64,000 bases of DNA from Mesobacillus boroniphilus. GTDB lineage: Bacteria; Bacillota; Bacilli; Bacillales; Cytobacillaceae. Shown piece after piece: positions 14,955 through 23,306 of this stretch; within the stretch, counting starts at the first letter, position 1; every line of letters begins with the position of its first letter. The notes under the pieces are model-generated. The model saw nothing but the letters and a program-made list of their open reading frames with translations. It was not told where the DNA came from and did no database searches. The DNA is taken from positions 62,001-126,000 of the forward strand of contig NZ_QTKX01000002.1 in the NCBI RefSeq assembly GCF_018424685.1, given 5' to 3'. The translations under genes and the position numbers were made by a program.

Positions 14955-17900
14955 GTGAAAAATTTAGTCAATTTTGTACTTGGAAATAAACTGGCCGTAT
15001 GGCTTCTAACAATTATTATCACGGTATTAGGGATATATTCTGGTACACGGATGAACATGGAGACCATCCCGAATATTTCAATCCCATACTTGATGGTAAT
15101 GGATGTTTACCCTGGTGCGACTCCAGAAAAAGTAATGGAGGATGTGTCCATTCCGATTGAAAAAGCAGTGGAGGGACTGGAAGACGTTAAGTATGTCTAT
15201 TCGAATTCATACTCCAATATGTCGAGTATCCAGGTAGAGTATGAGTATGGCATTGATATGGATGAGGCCAAGCGTGCTTTGCAATCGGCATTAGATATGG
15301 TGACCCTGCCGGAAGGGGCGCAGGAACCGACAATCACAGCAATCAGCATGAACATGATGCCGGTTGCCGCATTGAGTGTCAGCAGCACAACTGAGGATAT
15401 CGTGGAACTGACATCTACCGTAGAAGAAATCCTTCTTCCGAAAATCGATAAAATCGATGGTGTTGCGTCCGTAACGATTACAGGGCAGCATATTGAAGAA
15501 GTGAATCTTACCTATGACGAAGCAAAAATGACACAATTCGGCTTAACTGAAAGTAAAGTGAAGGAAATGATTCAAGCCAGCAACCTGGGCGTTTCATTAG
15601 GCCTTTTTGAGTTTGAAGAAGGAGAGCAGGCCGTTGCTGTCGATGGCAAATTCACGACTACAGATGAATTGAAAAATATGCTGATTCCGGTCACGCCATC
15701 AGCAGCCAACCCATCACCTTTTGTAAAACTTAGCGAACTTGCTGAAATTGAGCTTGTTGGTAAAGTTCAATCCATATCCCGCACTAATGGTGAAGACGCG
15801 ATTGCCTTGCAGATTGTCAAGGAGCAGCAAGCGAACACCGTTGATGTCGTTAATGCAGTGAAAGACTTAATAAAAGAAGAAGAGGCTAAAATTGAAGGTT
15901 TAGTCATTGAAGTATCGCTTGACCAGGGAGAACCAATCGAAGAATCTGTTTGGACAATGATAGAAAAAGCTCTATTTGGCGGATTAATCGCGATCCTGGT
16001 TATTCTTCTATTCCTGCGTGACTTCAAATCTACGATTATATCAATTGTCTCGATACCAGTTTCGATTTTTATGGCATTGCTGTTATTGAACTGGATGGAC
16101 ATCACGCTTAATATCATGACACTTGGCGCGATTACTGTTGCGATTGGCCGTGTTATTGATGACTCGATTGTCGTCGTGGAAAATATTTATCGTCGGCTCC
16201 ATCTAAAAGAAGAGAAATTAACGGGCCGCGCCCTCGTACGTGAAGCGACAATCGAAATGTTCAAGCCAATCCTGTCGTCCACGCTCGTGACGGTTGCTGT
16301 ATTTGCACCGCTGATTTTCGTAGGCGGAATGGTAGGGGAATTATTTACACCATTTGCGCTAACGATGACATTTGCACTTGGTGCTTCACTGATTGTGGCG
16401 ATTACGATCGTACCAGCATTATCTCACTTTTTATTTAAAAAGAAGTTATATGGTGAAAAGACTGAAAGCAGCCATAAAGAAGTTGGAAAACTGGCTAATT
16501 GGTATAAAGGTTTCTTGAATAAGTCGCTTAACCATAAGGTCATTACTTCACTCATTGCCGTTGTTCTGTTAGCGGGAAGCCTTGCGCTCACCCCAATCAT
16601 CGGCTTCAGTTTCATGGGCAGTGAAGAAGACAAGGTCATGTATCTGACCTATACGCCACAAGCAGGAGAGCTTAAGGAAGAAACAATAGAGAATGTCGGT
16701 GAAGTAGAAGAAGAGATGCTAAAACGCGACGATATTGACATAGTTCAAGTATCTATTAATGAAGAAGCCCACCAGATGACGGCTATGATGGGCGGGGGAG
16801 CAGGCGGAGCCCTGATGTACCTAATCTTTGATCCTGAAATGGAAAACTTCCCAGAAGTCCGTGAAGATATTGAAGAGTATGTATTCAATATTGGACAAAG
16901 CGGCGAATGGAAGAGCCAAAATTTCGGCGGAATGTCGATGCCTGAGAACGAAATCAGCTACACATTCTACAGCGAAGATTTAGGCAAATTAAACCAAGCC
17001 GTTAAGATGGTTGAAGGTGAAATGAAAAATATCAATGGCTTGAAAGATGTTACATCAAGTGCAGAAGATGCTTATGTAGAGTATACCTTCAAAGTTGAAC
17101 AGGATGAATTGCTGCAATACGGACTGACAGCAGGACAAATTGTGATGATGCTCAATCCGAACAAATCACAAGAGGTCCTGACGACCGTCGAAAAAGATGG
17201 AGAATCACTTGATGTCATTGTCCAGCAAGAGCAAGCTGAACAGCCTGAATCAATTGAAGACATCCTTGCCACTGAAGTGCAAACAGCGATGGGGACCACC
17301 CTGCCACTGTCTGAATTAGTAACGGTTGAAGAAGGTACAACGATGAATGCTCTGGCCCGCAGCAAAGGCCAATACTATGCTTCTGTATCCGGAACTGTCA
17401 TTAGTAAGGATATTTCAAAGGCAGCTGCTGAAGCTGAAAAAGCAATCGATCAATTAGATTTTCCTAAAGGAGTGGAAGTCGGAGTAGCCGGTGTCCAGGC
17501 AGATATGACGGAAACATTCACGCAGCTAGGAGTAGCAATGCTTGCTGCAATTGCAATTGTTTACTTCATACTGGTCGTTACATTCCGTGAAGGTGTCGCA
17601 CCATTTGCTATTCTATTTTCACTACCATTCGCAGTCATTGGATCGTTCGTTGGGTTGCTTATTGCAGGTGAAACCATCTCTGTATCCGTTATGATGGGAC
17701 TGTTGATGCTGATTGGAATCGTCGTAACGAACGCCATCGTACTTGTAGATCGAATTATTCATATGGAAAGGGAAGGACTTACGATGCGTGAAGCGGTCCT
17801 TGAAGCAGGTGCTACACGTTTACGTCCAATCCTAATGACCGCAATCGCTACGGTAGGTGCATTGGTTCCACTAGCGATAGGATCAGGCGGAGGCGGACTG

Positions 17901-18038
17901 ATTTCCAAGGGTCTGGCGATTACCGTAATTGGTGGTTTAACCAGTTCGACATTATTAACGCTGATTATTGTACCGATTGTATATGAAGTTCTATCTAAAA
18001 TGTTTAAGAAGAACCGTAAGGAAATTGTAGAAAACTAA
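14955..18038 (+). CDS. RND-family efflux transporter, SwrC-like
   Basis: 1027 residues, GTG start after AAGGTAGGTG. It has the RND layout: one N-terminal membrane helix, a large external loop starting 'METIPNISIPYLMVMDVYPG', a helix cluster with the proton-relay pair in 'GRVIDDSIVVVENIYRR', a second external loop and a second cluster. The closest well-known relative type is SwrC (YerP) of Bacillus subtilis, which exports surfactin. RND pumps of Gram-positives act without an outer-membrane channel. The gene is monocistronic with its own terminator. TetR-type control is suggested by the upstream palindrome. Substrate unproven. Confidence 0.9.
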   Translation: MKNLVNFVLGNKLAVWLLTIIITVLGIYSGTRMNMETIPNISIPYLMVMDVYPGATPEKVMEDVSIPIEKAVEGLEDVKYVYSNSYSNMSSIQVEYEYGIDMDEAKRALQSALDMVTLPEGAQEPTITAISMNMMPVAALSVSSTTEDIVELTSTVEEILLPKIDKIDGVASVTITGQHIEEVNLTYDEAKMTQFGLTESKVKEMIQASNLGVSLGLFEFEEGEQAVAVDGKFTTTDELKNMLIPVTPSAANPSPFVKLSELAEIELVGKVQSISRTNGEDAIALQIVKEQQANTVDVVNAVKDLIKEEEAKIEGLVIEVSLDQGEPIEESVWTMIEKALFGGLIAILVILLFLRDFKSTIISIVSIPVSIFMALLLLNWMDITLNIMTLGAITVAIGRVIDDSIVVVENIYRRLHLKEEKLTGRALVREATIEMFKPILSSTLVTVAVFAPLIFVGGMVGELFTPFALTMTFALGASLIVAITIVPALSHFLFKKKLYGEKTESSHKEVGKLANWYKGFLNKSLNHKVITSLIAVVLLAGSLALTPIIGFSFMGSEEDKVMYLTYTPQAGELKEETIENVGEVEEEMLKRDDIDIVQVSINEEAHQMTAMMGGGAGGALMYLIFDPEMENFPEVREDIEEYVFNIGQSGEWKSQNFGGMSMPENEISYTFYSEDLGKLNQAVKMVEGEMKNINGLKDVTSSAEDAYVEYTFKVEQDELLQYGLTAGQIVMMLNPNKSQEVLTTVEKDGESLDVIVQQEQAEQPESIEDILATEVQTAMGTTLPLSELVTVEEGTTMNALARSKGQYYASVSGTVISKDISKAAAEAEKAIDQLDFPKGVEVGVAGVQADMTETFTQLGVAMLAAIAIVYFILVVTFREGVAPFAILFSLPFAVIGSFVGLLIAGETISVSVMMGLLMLIGIVVTNAIVLVDRIIHMEREGLTMREAVLEAGATRLRPILMTAIATVGALVPLAIGSGGGGLISKGLAITVIGGLTSSTLLTLIIVPIVYEVLSKMFKKNRKEIVEN

Positions 18039-18041
18039 TGA

Positions 18042-18086
18042 AAGAGCCCTGGTGGATGACTGGTCGTCCTGTCAGGGCTTTTTTCT
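18042..18086 (+). terminator. Terminator of the RND pump gene
   Basis: AGCCCTG/CAGGGCT stem with a 21-nt interior followed by six T's. Confidence 0.85.
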
Positions 18087-18137
18087 TTATTAATGGCTCT
18101 TTTCATCAATATTGTTGCTTTAACAAACTAAGTTTAT

Positions 18138-18242
18138 TTAATGCCAATCCAGTTCATAAGTCCCCTCAAAAAAATCTCTGATGTCTTCAAGGATTGGAAT
18201 GTAGTGACTAGTTCGAAGAGCAACAATTAATTCGAAACGGCC
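18138..18242 (-). pseudogene. Short coding remnant on the minus strand
   Basis: A 34-codon open stretch bounded by stops and lacking a start reads 'RFELIVALRTSHYIPILED' then 'IRDFFEGTYELDWH' on the minus strand. The composition is protein-like and could be the end of a decayed gene (for example a LAGLIDADG-type endonuclease fragment), but I cannot name it with confidence. It fills the gap between the RND pump and the PhnA-like gene. Confidence 0.35.
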
Positions 18243-18336
18243 TTATCATATTTGCAGTATTGCTAATGCAATAGGAATGTCAGAGAAACTTGGCTATAAT
18301 TAAGGTTATTATAAAAGGATTTCGGAGGCTTCGAAC

Positions 18337-18678
18337 ATGTCTAATTTGCCAAATTGCCCAATATGCAGCTCAGGATATACGTATGAGGATGGTATCCTGC
18401 TGGTTTGCCCAGAATGCGCCTACGAATGGGATCCTTCTACTGAAACCGCAAACGGGGAAGATAACAAAGTGGTCAAAGATGCGAACGGGAATGTCCTGAA
18501 TGATGGAGACACGGTATCGGTAATCAAGGATTTGAAAGTAAAAGGTACATCGTCAGTGATTAAAATCGGGACTATGGCTAAAAATATCCGTCTAGTTGAT
18601 GGCGACCATGATATTGAGTGTAAACTTGAAGGATTTGGAGCGATGAAGCTCAAGTCTGAATTTGTAAAGAAAATATAG
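18337..18678 (+). CDS. PhnA/YjdM family zinc-ribbon protein
   Basis: A 113-residue protein starting [19 protein letters not shown] with a second pair in [11 protein letters not shown], giving a four-Cys zinc ribbon. The C-terminal beta domain ('[19 protein letters not shown]', '[18 protein letters not shown]') is characteristic of PhnA/YjdM. Despite the name, most such proteins are not linked to phosphonate use and the role is unclear. The ATG follows CGGAGG. It stands alone, followed by a long inverted repeat. Confidence 0.9.
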   Translation: MSNLPNCPICSSGYTYEDGILLVCPECAYEWDPSTETANGEDNKVVKDANGNVLNDGDTVSVIKDLKVKGTSSVIKIGTMAKNIRLVDGDHDIECKLEGFGAMKLKSEFVKKI

Positions 18679-18718
18679 AACAATTATGGCCAGGCGTTTT
18701 GCCTGGCCATAATTGTTC
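18678..18718. terminator. Long perfect inverted repeat after the PhnA-like gene
   Basis: 18-bp perfect arms GAACAATTATGGCCAGGC / GCCTGGCCATAATTGTTC around a 5-nt loop (GTTTT). No T-run follows on either strand, so it may act as an mRNA 3' stabiliser or a terminator of unusual type. Confidence 0.6.
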
Positions 18719-19187
18719 CGCTCGCTTCTTCCTCTTTCGCCAGGTTTCGACTTTATTTCTCCTCTCTGTATAGACGAGATAGAGTAGGGGAGGTGAGATA
18801 TATTTTCTTTTAGTCTCATTAACCTGTTTTTAAGAATGGCTATTATTATAATGATTATTGTCTTTCGTATTAATCCTATATGAAACGCTTCAGGGTTCTT
18901 TTCTAGCTGATACTTATTTAACATGCATTGCATGGATAATCATCATTTGAGAAAGCAACTAAGAGTTACGAAAAGAGCCTTACTTATTTCCTTAATTTAG
19001 TTTTTTCAATATTCCCATAAATAATAATCTATCCGTTAATCCCTCAGTTCACTCTCAAGTTGTTTCAGTTACCGACATACCTTTTCGGCAATAGCCACCA
19101 AAATATTAGTTAGTAATGCAGGCAGGGGAGGGGAGATGAACGTCGATCAACTGGAATTAAATTGAAAAAATAGAGATTAAAACTTAA
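18719..19187. other. Non-coding stretch before the partition site
   Basis: About 470 bp without a convincing gene; possible frames on the minus strand lack ribosome sites and protein-like composition. At 18951-18983 there is a sequence related to 27898-27929. Otherwise nothing specific was seen. Confidence 0.5.
18951..18983. repeat. Dispersed short repeat, copy 1
   Basis: GAAAGCAACTAAGAGTTACG, then AAAAGAGCCTTAC; close to the sequence at 27898-27929 (GAAAGCAAC..AGA.TTACGAAAAGAG..TTAC). I recall similar sequences between genes of other Bacillus species. Function unknown. Confidence 0.45.
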
Positions 19188-19361
19188 GTATACAAAAATG
19201 TAAACAAGTATACATATTGTAAACAATAAGTATACAATTACGTTTACATGTATACAAAATCGTATACATGTTGTTAAATCAAGATGTATACGATTTTGTG
19301 TTCGTTGTGTACAATTATGTATACAATAGGTGTGGGGTTTACAGCCTGTTTACATGTTTAC
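19188..19361. repeat. Candidate centromere (parC-like) array of GTATAC/GTTTAC sites
   Basis: Fifteen hexamers occur in 174 bp: GTATAC at 19188, 19208, 19230, 19250, 19262, 19286 and 19319; GTAAAC at 19200 and 19219; GTTTAC at 19242, 19337, 19348 and 19356; the variants GTTAAA 19273 and GTGTAC 19307. Most are spaced 11-13 bp, some 8, so they tend to repeat on one face of the helix. The array lies immediately before the ParM-like/ParR-like genes, where type-II plasmid partition systems keep parC, which also serves as their promoter/operator. Confidence 0.7.
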
Positions 19362-19473
19362 ATTTATATTTCTTTTTCCTTGTTTTTCTTGCAGTATCTA
19401 TTATTTACCTTTACCTTTAAAATAGTAGGTAAGGATACATATTTACTTAGATTATTGAAAAGGAATGATAAAA

Positions 19474-20646
19474 ATGACGAAATCTAGAATTGCAGCTGTT
19501 GATGTTGGTAACGATTCTATTAAAGCTATTTTTGGAGAATTTGATAATGAGTTGAACATTCCTAATATTGTAGCAAGGGACACAGAAGACCGTCCTGTAA
19601 TCGGTATTGAGGAGCTTGATACGAAGGATCCTCTCGATGGCATCCATATTCGGGTCCACTCCCCTGCCCTGAAAGAGAATAATGCTATTTATCGTGTTGG
19701 CAACCTGGCGACGAAAAGCGATAATGCGACAGAACTTGATCCTGGAAGCAGCAAATCCGAGGAAGATCAGACTTTGGTTATGTTATTCGCTACCCTTGCA
19801 TTAGATGCAGTCAATGAAGAAAATGCAAAGCTTTTTCCTAAAAGCAAGAATGTCATTGATGCGAACTACACACTTGGAACAGGACTACCGCTTCGTGAAG
19901 TGAAGGAAGGAAAGGACGCTGGCTACCGTTCTAAGTTAGTTGGATCCGTTCACCAGGTTGAATTCCTCGTAACGCCTAAGTACCAGGGTCTGAAAGTTAA
20001 TATCAAATTTGATGAAGTAAAGGTTTACCCTGAGGGCTTCGCTGCTTATATCAATCTAGTAATGGACAACAACTTGAAAATCATCAACAAAGACCTTATA
20101 GATAGAAGGATCCTCATCCAGGATATCGGCGGCTTATCAACAGATATCGCTGTCATCAAAAACCGCAATGTTGATGATGATAAGGCACAAGGCTTCAACC
20201 TTGGTGTTTCTGAGGCATTGGAACAAATAAGAGAAGAAATCCGCAGCAAACATGGCGTGGAGTTAGACAGCCGCACTGATGTTGTAGAGATCATCACACG
20301 CAAGAATGACCGCAACCACATCATGGTTAAAGGAAGCCGTACTAGCGTCCATGATATCACTGACCGTATTCTTCTTGAACTGGCTAAAAAGCAATATCGC
20401 CTTCTCCGCAATGTATGGGCAAAAAATTCTCAGACCGAAATCTGCTATTTTGTTGGCGGCGGTGCAACAGTTCTGAAGGAATACATCAAAACATTGAATA
20501 ACAATCTTGATGGCTATAACATCGAATTCTTCGAGGATGAAAAAGAGAGCATCTGGATGATGGCCAATGCTTACTATAAGCTCATCATGGATTATGTGAA
20601 AAAATCAGAAAAGAGCAAAGCTGCATCAGAGCCTGTTAAAAGCTAA
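19474..20646 (+). CDS. ParM/StbA-type actin-like segregation ATPase
   Basis: 390 residues from ATG 19474 (AAAAGGA 9 nt upstream; the ATG at 19465 is too close to it). Actin-fold signatures: phosphate-1 'AAVDVGNDSIKAIFGEF', phosphate-2 'DIGGLSTDIAVIKNRN' and adenosine motif 'YFVGGGATVLKEYIKT'. ParM-family proteins polymerise with ATP and push DNA apart through a ParR-parC complex. The array of repeats upstream and the ParR-like gene 14 bp downstream complete the module. Surrounding genes look chromosomal, so its cargo is unclear: an integrated plasmid, the chromosome, or another filament role (inference). Confidence 0.85.
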   Translation: MTKSRIAAVDVGNDSIKAIFGEFDNELNIPNIVARDTEDRPVIGIEELDTKDPLDGIHIRVHSPALKENNAIYRVGNLATKSDNATELDPGSSKSEEDQTLVMLFATLALDAVNEENAKLFPKSKNVIDANYTLGTGLPLREVKEGKDAGYRSKLVGSVHQVEFLVTPKYQGLKVNIKFDEVKVYPEGFAAYINLVMDNNLKIINKDLIDRRILIQDIGGLSTDIAVIKNRNVDDDKAQGFNLGVSEALEQIREEIRSKHGVELDSRTDVVEIITRKNDRNHIMVKGSRTSVHDITDRILLELAKKQYRLLRNVWAKNSQTEICYFVGGGATVLKEYIKTLNNNLDGYNIEFFEDEKESIWMMANAYYKLIMDYVKKSEKSKAASEPVKS

Positions 20647-20660
20647 AGTAAGGTGATCAC

Positions 20661-21251
20661 ATGAAAAAAACCAACCCTAATGAGATTAAGAGAGGACAAG
20701 CACTATCGTTCCGTATCCCATCTGATACACCAGACCATATCTTAAGGCATCTTCAAAAATTAAAAGAAACCGAGAGAAGAAACTTCTCTAGCAAGATTGC
20801 TGACTTTGTCCTGCAGGGTGTGGGGAATTCATATTCCAGGGAACGAGAAACCATTACCATTCCTCTCCCGCGCAATCTCAGCAAATCGCAACGGGATTGG
20901 ATTAAGCATGAGCATTCAGAAGCATTGCTGGGCAATATCGTTTATCACCTGCTAACCGACCCAGTACGTGCCACGTCACTGCTTGCATCATTGAACAGTA
21001 AGTCAACTGAAATCGACGAAGCCCTATACTTGCAAGAAGAAGAATTTGAGCTTCCGCCAGTTGCAGCTAATGAAGATTTATCAGTAATAGTAGAGACTGC
21101 TTCATCGGCTGAAATTGATTCAATGGATGATGATCTTGATTCATTTGTTTGGGATTCGATCAAACAGACAGAAACAACGAAAGAAGAGGAAGAGAAGGAA
21201 GAGGATTTGGACGATCTTCTTGGAGATTTCCTTGCTAAAATGAATAAATAA
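20661..21251 (+). CDS. ParR-like DNA-binding adaptor
   Basis: 196 residues. The N terminus 'KRGQALSFRIPSDTPDHILR' followed by 'KIADFVLQGV' fits a ribbon-helix-helix DNA-binding domain, as in ParR. The middle is helical. The C-terminal third is very acidic and ends LDDLLGDFLAKMNK, a short amphipathic tail of the kind ParR uses to contact ParM filaments. Co-transcribed with the actin-like gene and followed by a strong terminator. The function call rests on gene order, the repeat array and these features, not on strong sequence identity to a known ParR. Confidence 0.65.
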   Translation: MKKTNPNEIKRGQALSFRIPSDTPDHILRHLQKLKETERRNFSSKIADFVLQGVGNSYSRERETITIPLPRNLSKSQRDWIKHEHSEALLGNIVYHLLTDPVRATSLLASLNSKSTEIDEALYLQEEEFELPPVAANEDLSVIVETASSAEIDSMDDDLDSFVWDSIKQTETTKEEEEKEEDLDDLLGDFLAKMNK

Positions 21252-21253
21252 GT

Positions 21254-21285
21254 AAAACCCATGGGAGCTTTCCATGGGTTTTTTC
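21254..21285 (+). terminator. Terminator of the partition operon
   Basis: AAAACCCATGG/CCATGGGTTTT hairpin with T-run. Confidence 0.9.
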
Positions 21286-21305
21286 TACTGATTGTTTTTC
21301 TACTT

Positions 21306-23123
21306 CTATTGATAGGATTGCTCTAATTCGTCAATCAATGAACCTACATAAGCAACTGCTTTTCGGACTGGTTCCGGTGTCGACATATCCAATCCCGCGT
21401 GCTTCAGTAACTCAAGCGGCTTCTTGGTGCCGCCTGCGCGGATCACCTCGAGCCAGCGGTCTACGGCTGGCTGACCTTCTTCCAAAATCAACTGTGAAAC
21501 GGCAGTCGATGCGGTCAAACCTGCAGAGTAAGTGTATGGATACAAGCCCATGTAGTAGTGAGGCTGGCGCATCCATGTCAGGCCGGCTCCTTCATCGATT
21601 TCAACTGTATCACCCCAGAAGCCTTTAAGGACGTCCGTTTTGATTTCAGTAAGTGTTTTTGCCGTCATGGCTTTGCCGGCTTCAGCATGGGCGTACACGC
21701 GGCGCTGGAACTCTGCCTCAAGCAGGTGGGTGACAAAGTTATGATAGTACGTTCCTAACAGCTGCAGAATGACCCAGCGGCTCATCTGGGCATCATCTTT
21801 ATTTTTTTCGAGAAGATGCTGTGCGAGAAGCATCTCATTCATCGTAGAAGGAGCTTCAATGAAATACATGGAAGGACGGACATTCATGATGCGCTGGTTT
21901 TGATTCGCCAGGTAAAAATGCCCTGCATGACCGAACTCGTGAGCTAGTGTGAAGCAGCCACGCATATTGTCGGCCCATGTAATCAGGATATATGGATGTG
22001 AACCATATGGACTTGAGCAGAAAGCTCCTGTTGATTTGCCGACATTATCAGCGAGATCCACCCATCTCTCCTCAAAGCCTTTTTCAATCATGGCGGTATA
22101 ATCAGGGCCCATTACTTTTAAGGACTCTGTGATCAGGTCGCGTGCTTCATCATAGGTGATGCTCGGATCAAATTCAGGATCAAAAGGAGCCTTCAGGTCA
22201 CAAAACATCATTTTGTCCAGCCCCAGCACCTTCTTCTTTAACTGAGCGAAACGGCGCATATGCGGTGCCAGTTCTTTATAGATGATATCGATTTGATTAT
22301 TATACATTTCCTTTGTTACCTGCTGAGGCTCCAGGAGCATATGAGTTACTGACTCATAATTTCTCAACTTTGCGAGCGTAACCTGTTTTTTAACCTCAGT
22401 TGCATAGGTTGCAGCAATTGTATTTTTATATTGTTTAAGTGTCGAGACAAAGGATTCATATGCTTTCCTCCGGACAAACGTGTCTGGTGAAAATTCATAA
22501 CGGCTCTCAAATAGTGCGAAAGATACCGGCAATTCATTTTCCTCTTCGTCCTGGATTGATGAGAACTGCATATCGGCAAGTTTAGCCATACCGTAAATAT
22601 TGTAAGGTGCTGAATGAACTTCTCCTAATGCTGCGAGCACTTCTTCGGTTTCAGGTGATAATTTATGTTTTTTTGTTTCCAAAAGCTCCAATAAGTTCTT
22701 TTTAAAAGGAACAAGACTCGGCTCTTCCTGAAGGAATTCATCTACTTTCCCATCTTCGAAATCCAAAATTTCAGATGAAATAAAGGATAAAGCGGCCATG
22801 GCCTTTGTTACGATATCAGCAGTCCTAGCCGACTTCGCCTGGTTAACGGGATCAGTACCGTCGGCTGATTGCTTCAAGCTTGCATATGTACGGGCCTTGA
22901 CCAGCTTCATTGTTAATTCTTCCTGAGCAGTAAGGCAGTCGAGTAACACTTTAGGCCCTGTATGTAAGGTTCCTTTGAAGCCGGCGAAACTTTTAACGTG
23001 CTCTTCAATTTCTTGAATTGCAGCCTCCCAAGCTTGGTCGGATGCAAATAAATCATCAAGATTCCAGGTTAAGTCTTTAGGTACCTCCGAGCGGACAAGT
23101 CGTTTTTCGATCGTCTTATTCAA
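21306..23123 (-). CDS. pepF: Oligoendopeptidase F
   Basis: 605 residues, the normal PepF (M3B peptidase) length. Zinc site HEFGH at 395-399 in FTLAHEFGHAGHFY, with the third-ligand region 'IEAPSTMNEMLLAQ' downstream, and the family-typical 'GLTWMRQPHYYMGLYPYTYS'. PepF is a cytoplasmic zinc peptidase that cleaves peptides of about 7-17 residues. The TTG start follows GGAGGAG. Convergent with the partition operon and monocistronic. Intact. Confidence 0.96.
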   Translation of the reverse strand: MNKTIEKRLVRSEVPKDLTWNLDDLFASDQAWEAAIQEIEEHVKSFAGFKGTLHTGPKVLLDCLTAQEELTMKLVKARTYASLKQSADGTDPVNQAKSARTADIVTKAMAALSFISSEILDFEDGKVDEFLQEEPSLVPFKKNLLELLETKKHKLSPETEEVLAALGEVHSAPYNIYGMAKLADMQFSSIQDEEENELPVSFALFESRYEFSPDTFVRRKAYESFVSTLKQYKNTIAATYATEVKKQVTLAKLRNYESVTHMLLEPQQVTKEMYNNQIDIIYKELAPHMRRFAQLKKKVLGLDKMMFCDLKAPFDPEFDPSITYDEARDLITESLKVMGPDYTAMIEKGFEERWVDLADNVGKSTGAFCSSPYGSHPYILITWADNMRGCFTLAHEFGHAGHFYLANQNQRIMNVRPSMYFIEAPSTMNEMLLAQHLLEKNKDDAQMSRWVILQLLGTYYHNFVTHLLEAEFQRRVYAHAEAGKAMTAKTLTEIKTDVLKGFWGDTVEIDEGAGLTWMRQPHYYMGLYPYTYSAGLTASTAVSQLILEEGQPAVDRWLEVIRAGGTKKPLELLKHAGLDMSTPEPVRKAVAYVGSLIDELEQSYQ

Positions 23124-23306
23124 ATTAATCTCCTCCTTCTGTATGTTAATATTACTACGATATTCGAAATGAATTAAGTTAAAGTTTAATTATTTAAAAG
23201 ATTTTAAAAATGATTAAGAGTGATTTGCAATTAAATTCTATGGAAAAGGTGTATTCACTGGTTTATGATAATTATTAAATACGGAATTTATTTAGGTGGG
23301 AGCCAG

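Noticed and set aside
18592..18933. Minus-strand 113-codon frame
   Set aside because: It overlaps the 3' end of the phnA-like gene and the long inverted repeat, has no ribosome site and an improbable composition.
19284..19487. Possible 67-codon gene across the partition site
   Set aside because: It lies over the phased repeat array, has no ribosome site and its sequence is dominated by the repeats.
19474..21251. Plasmid or prophage region
   Set aside because: No replication, integrase, capsid or transfer genes are near; flanking genes (pepF, phnA-like, RND pump) look chromosomal.
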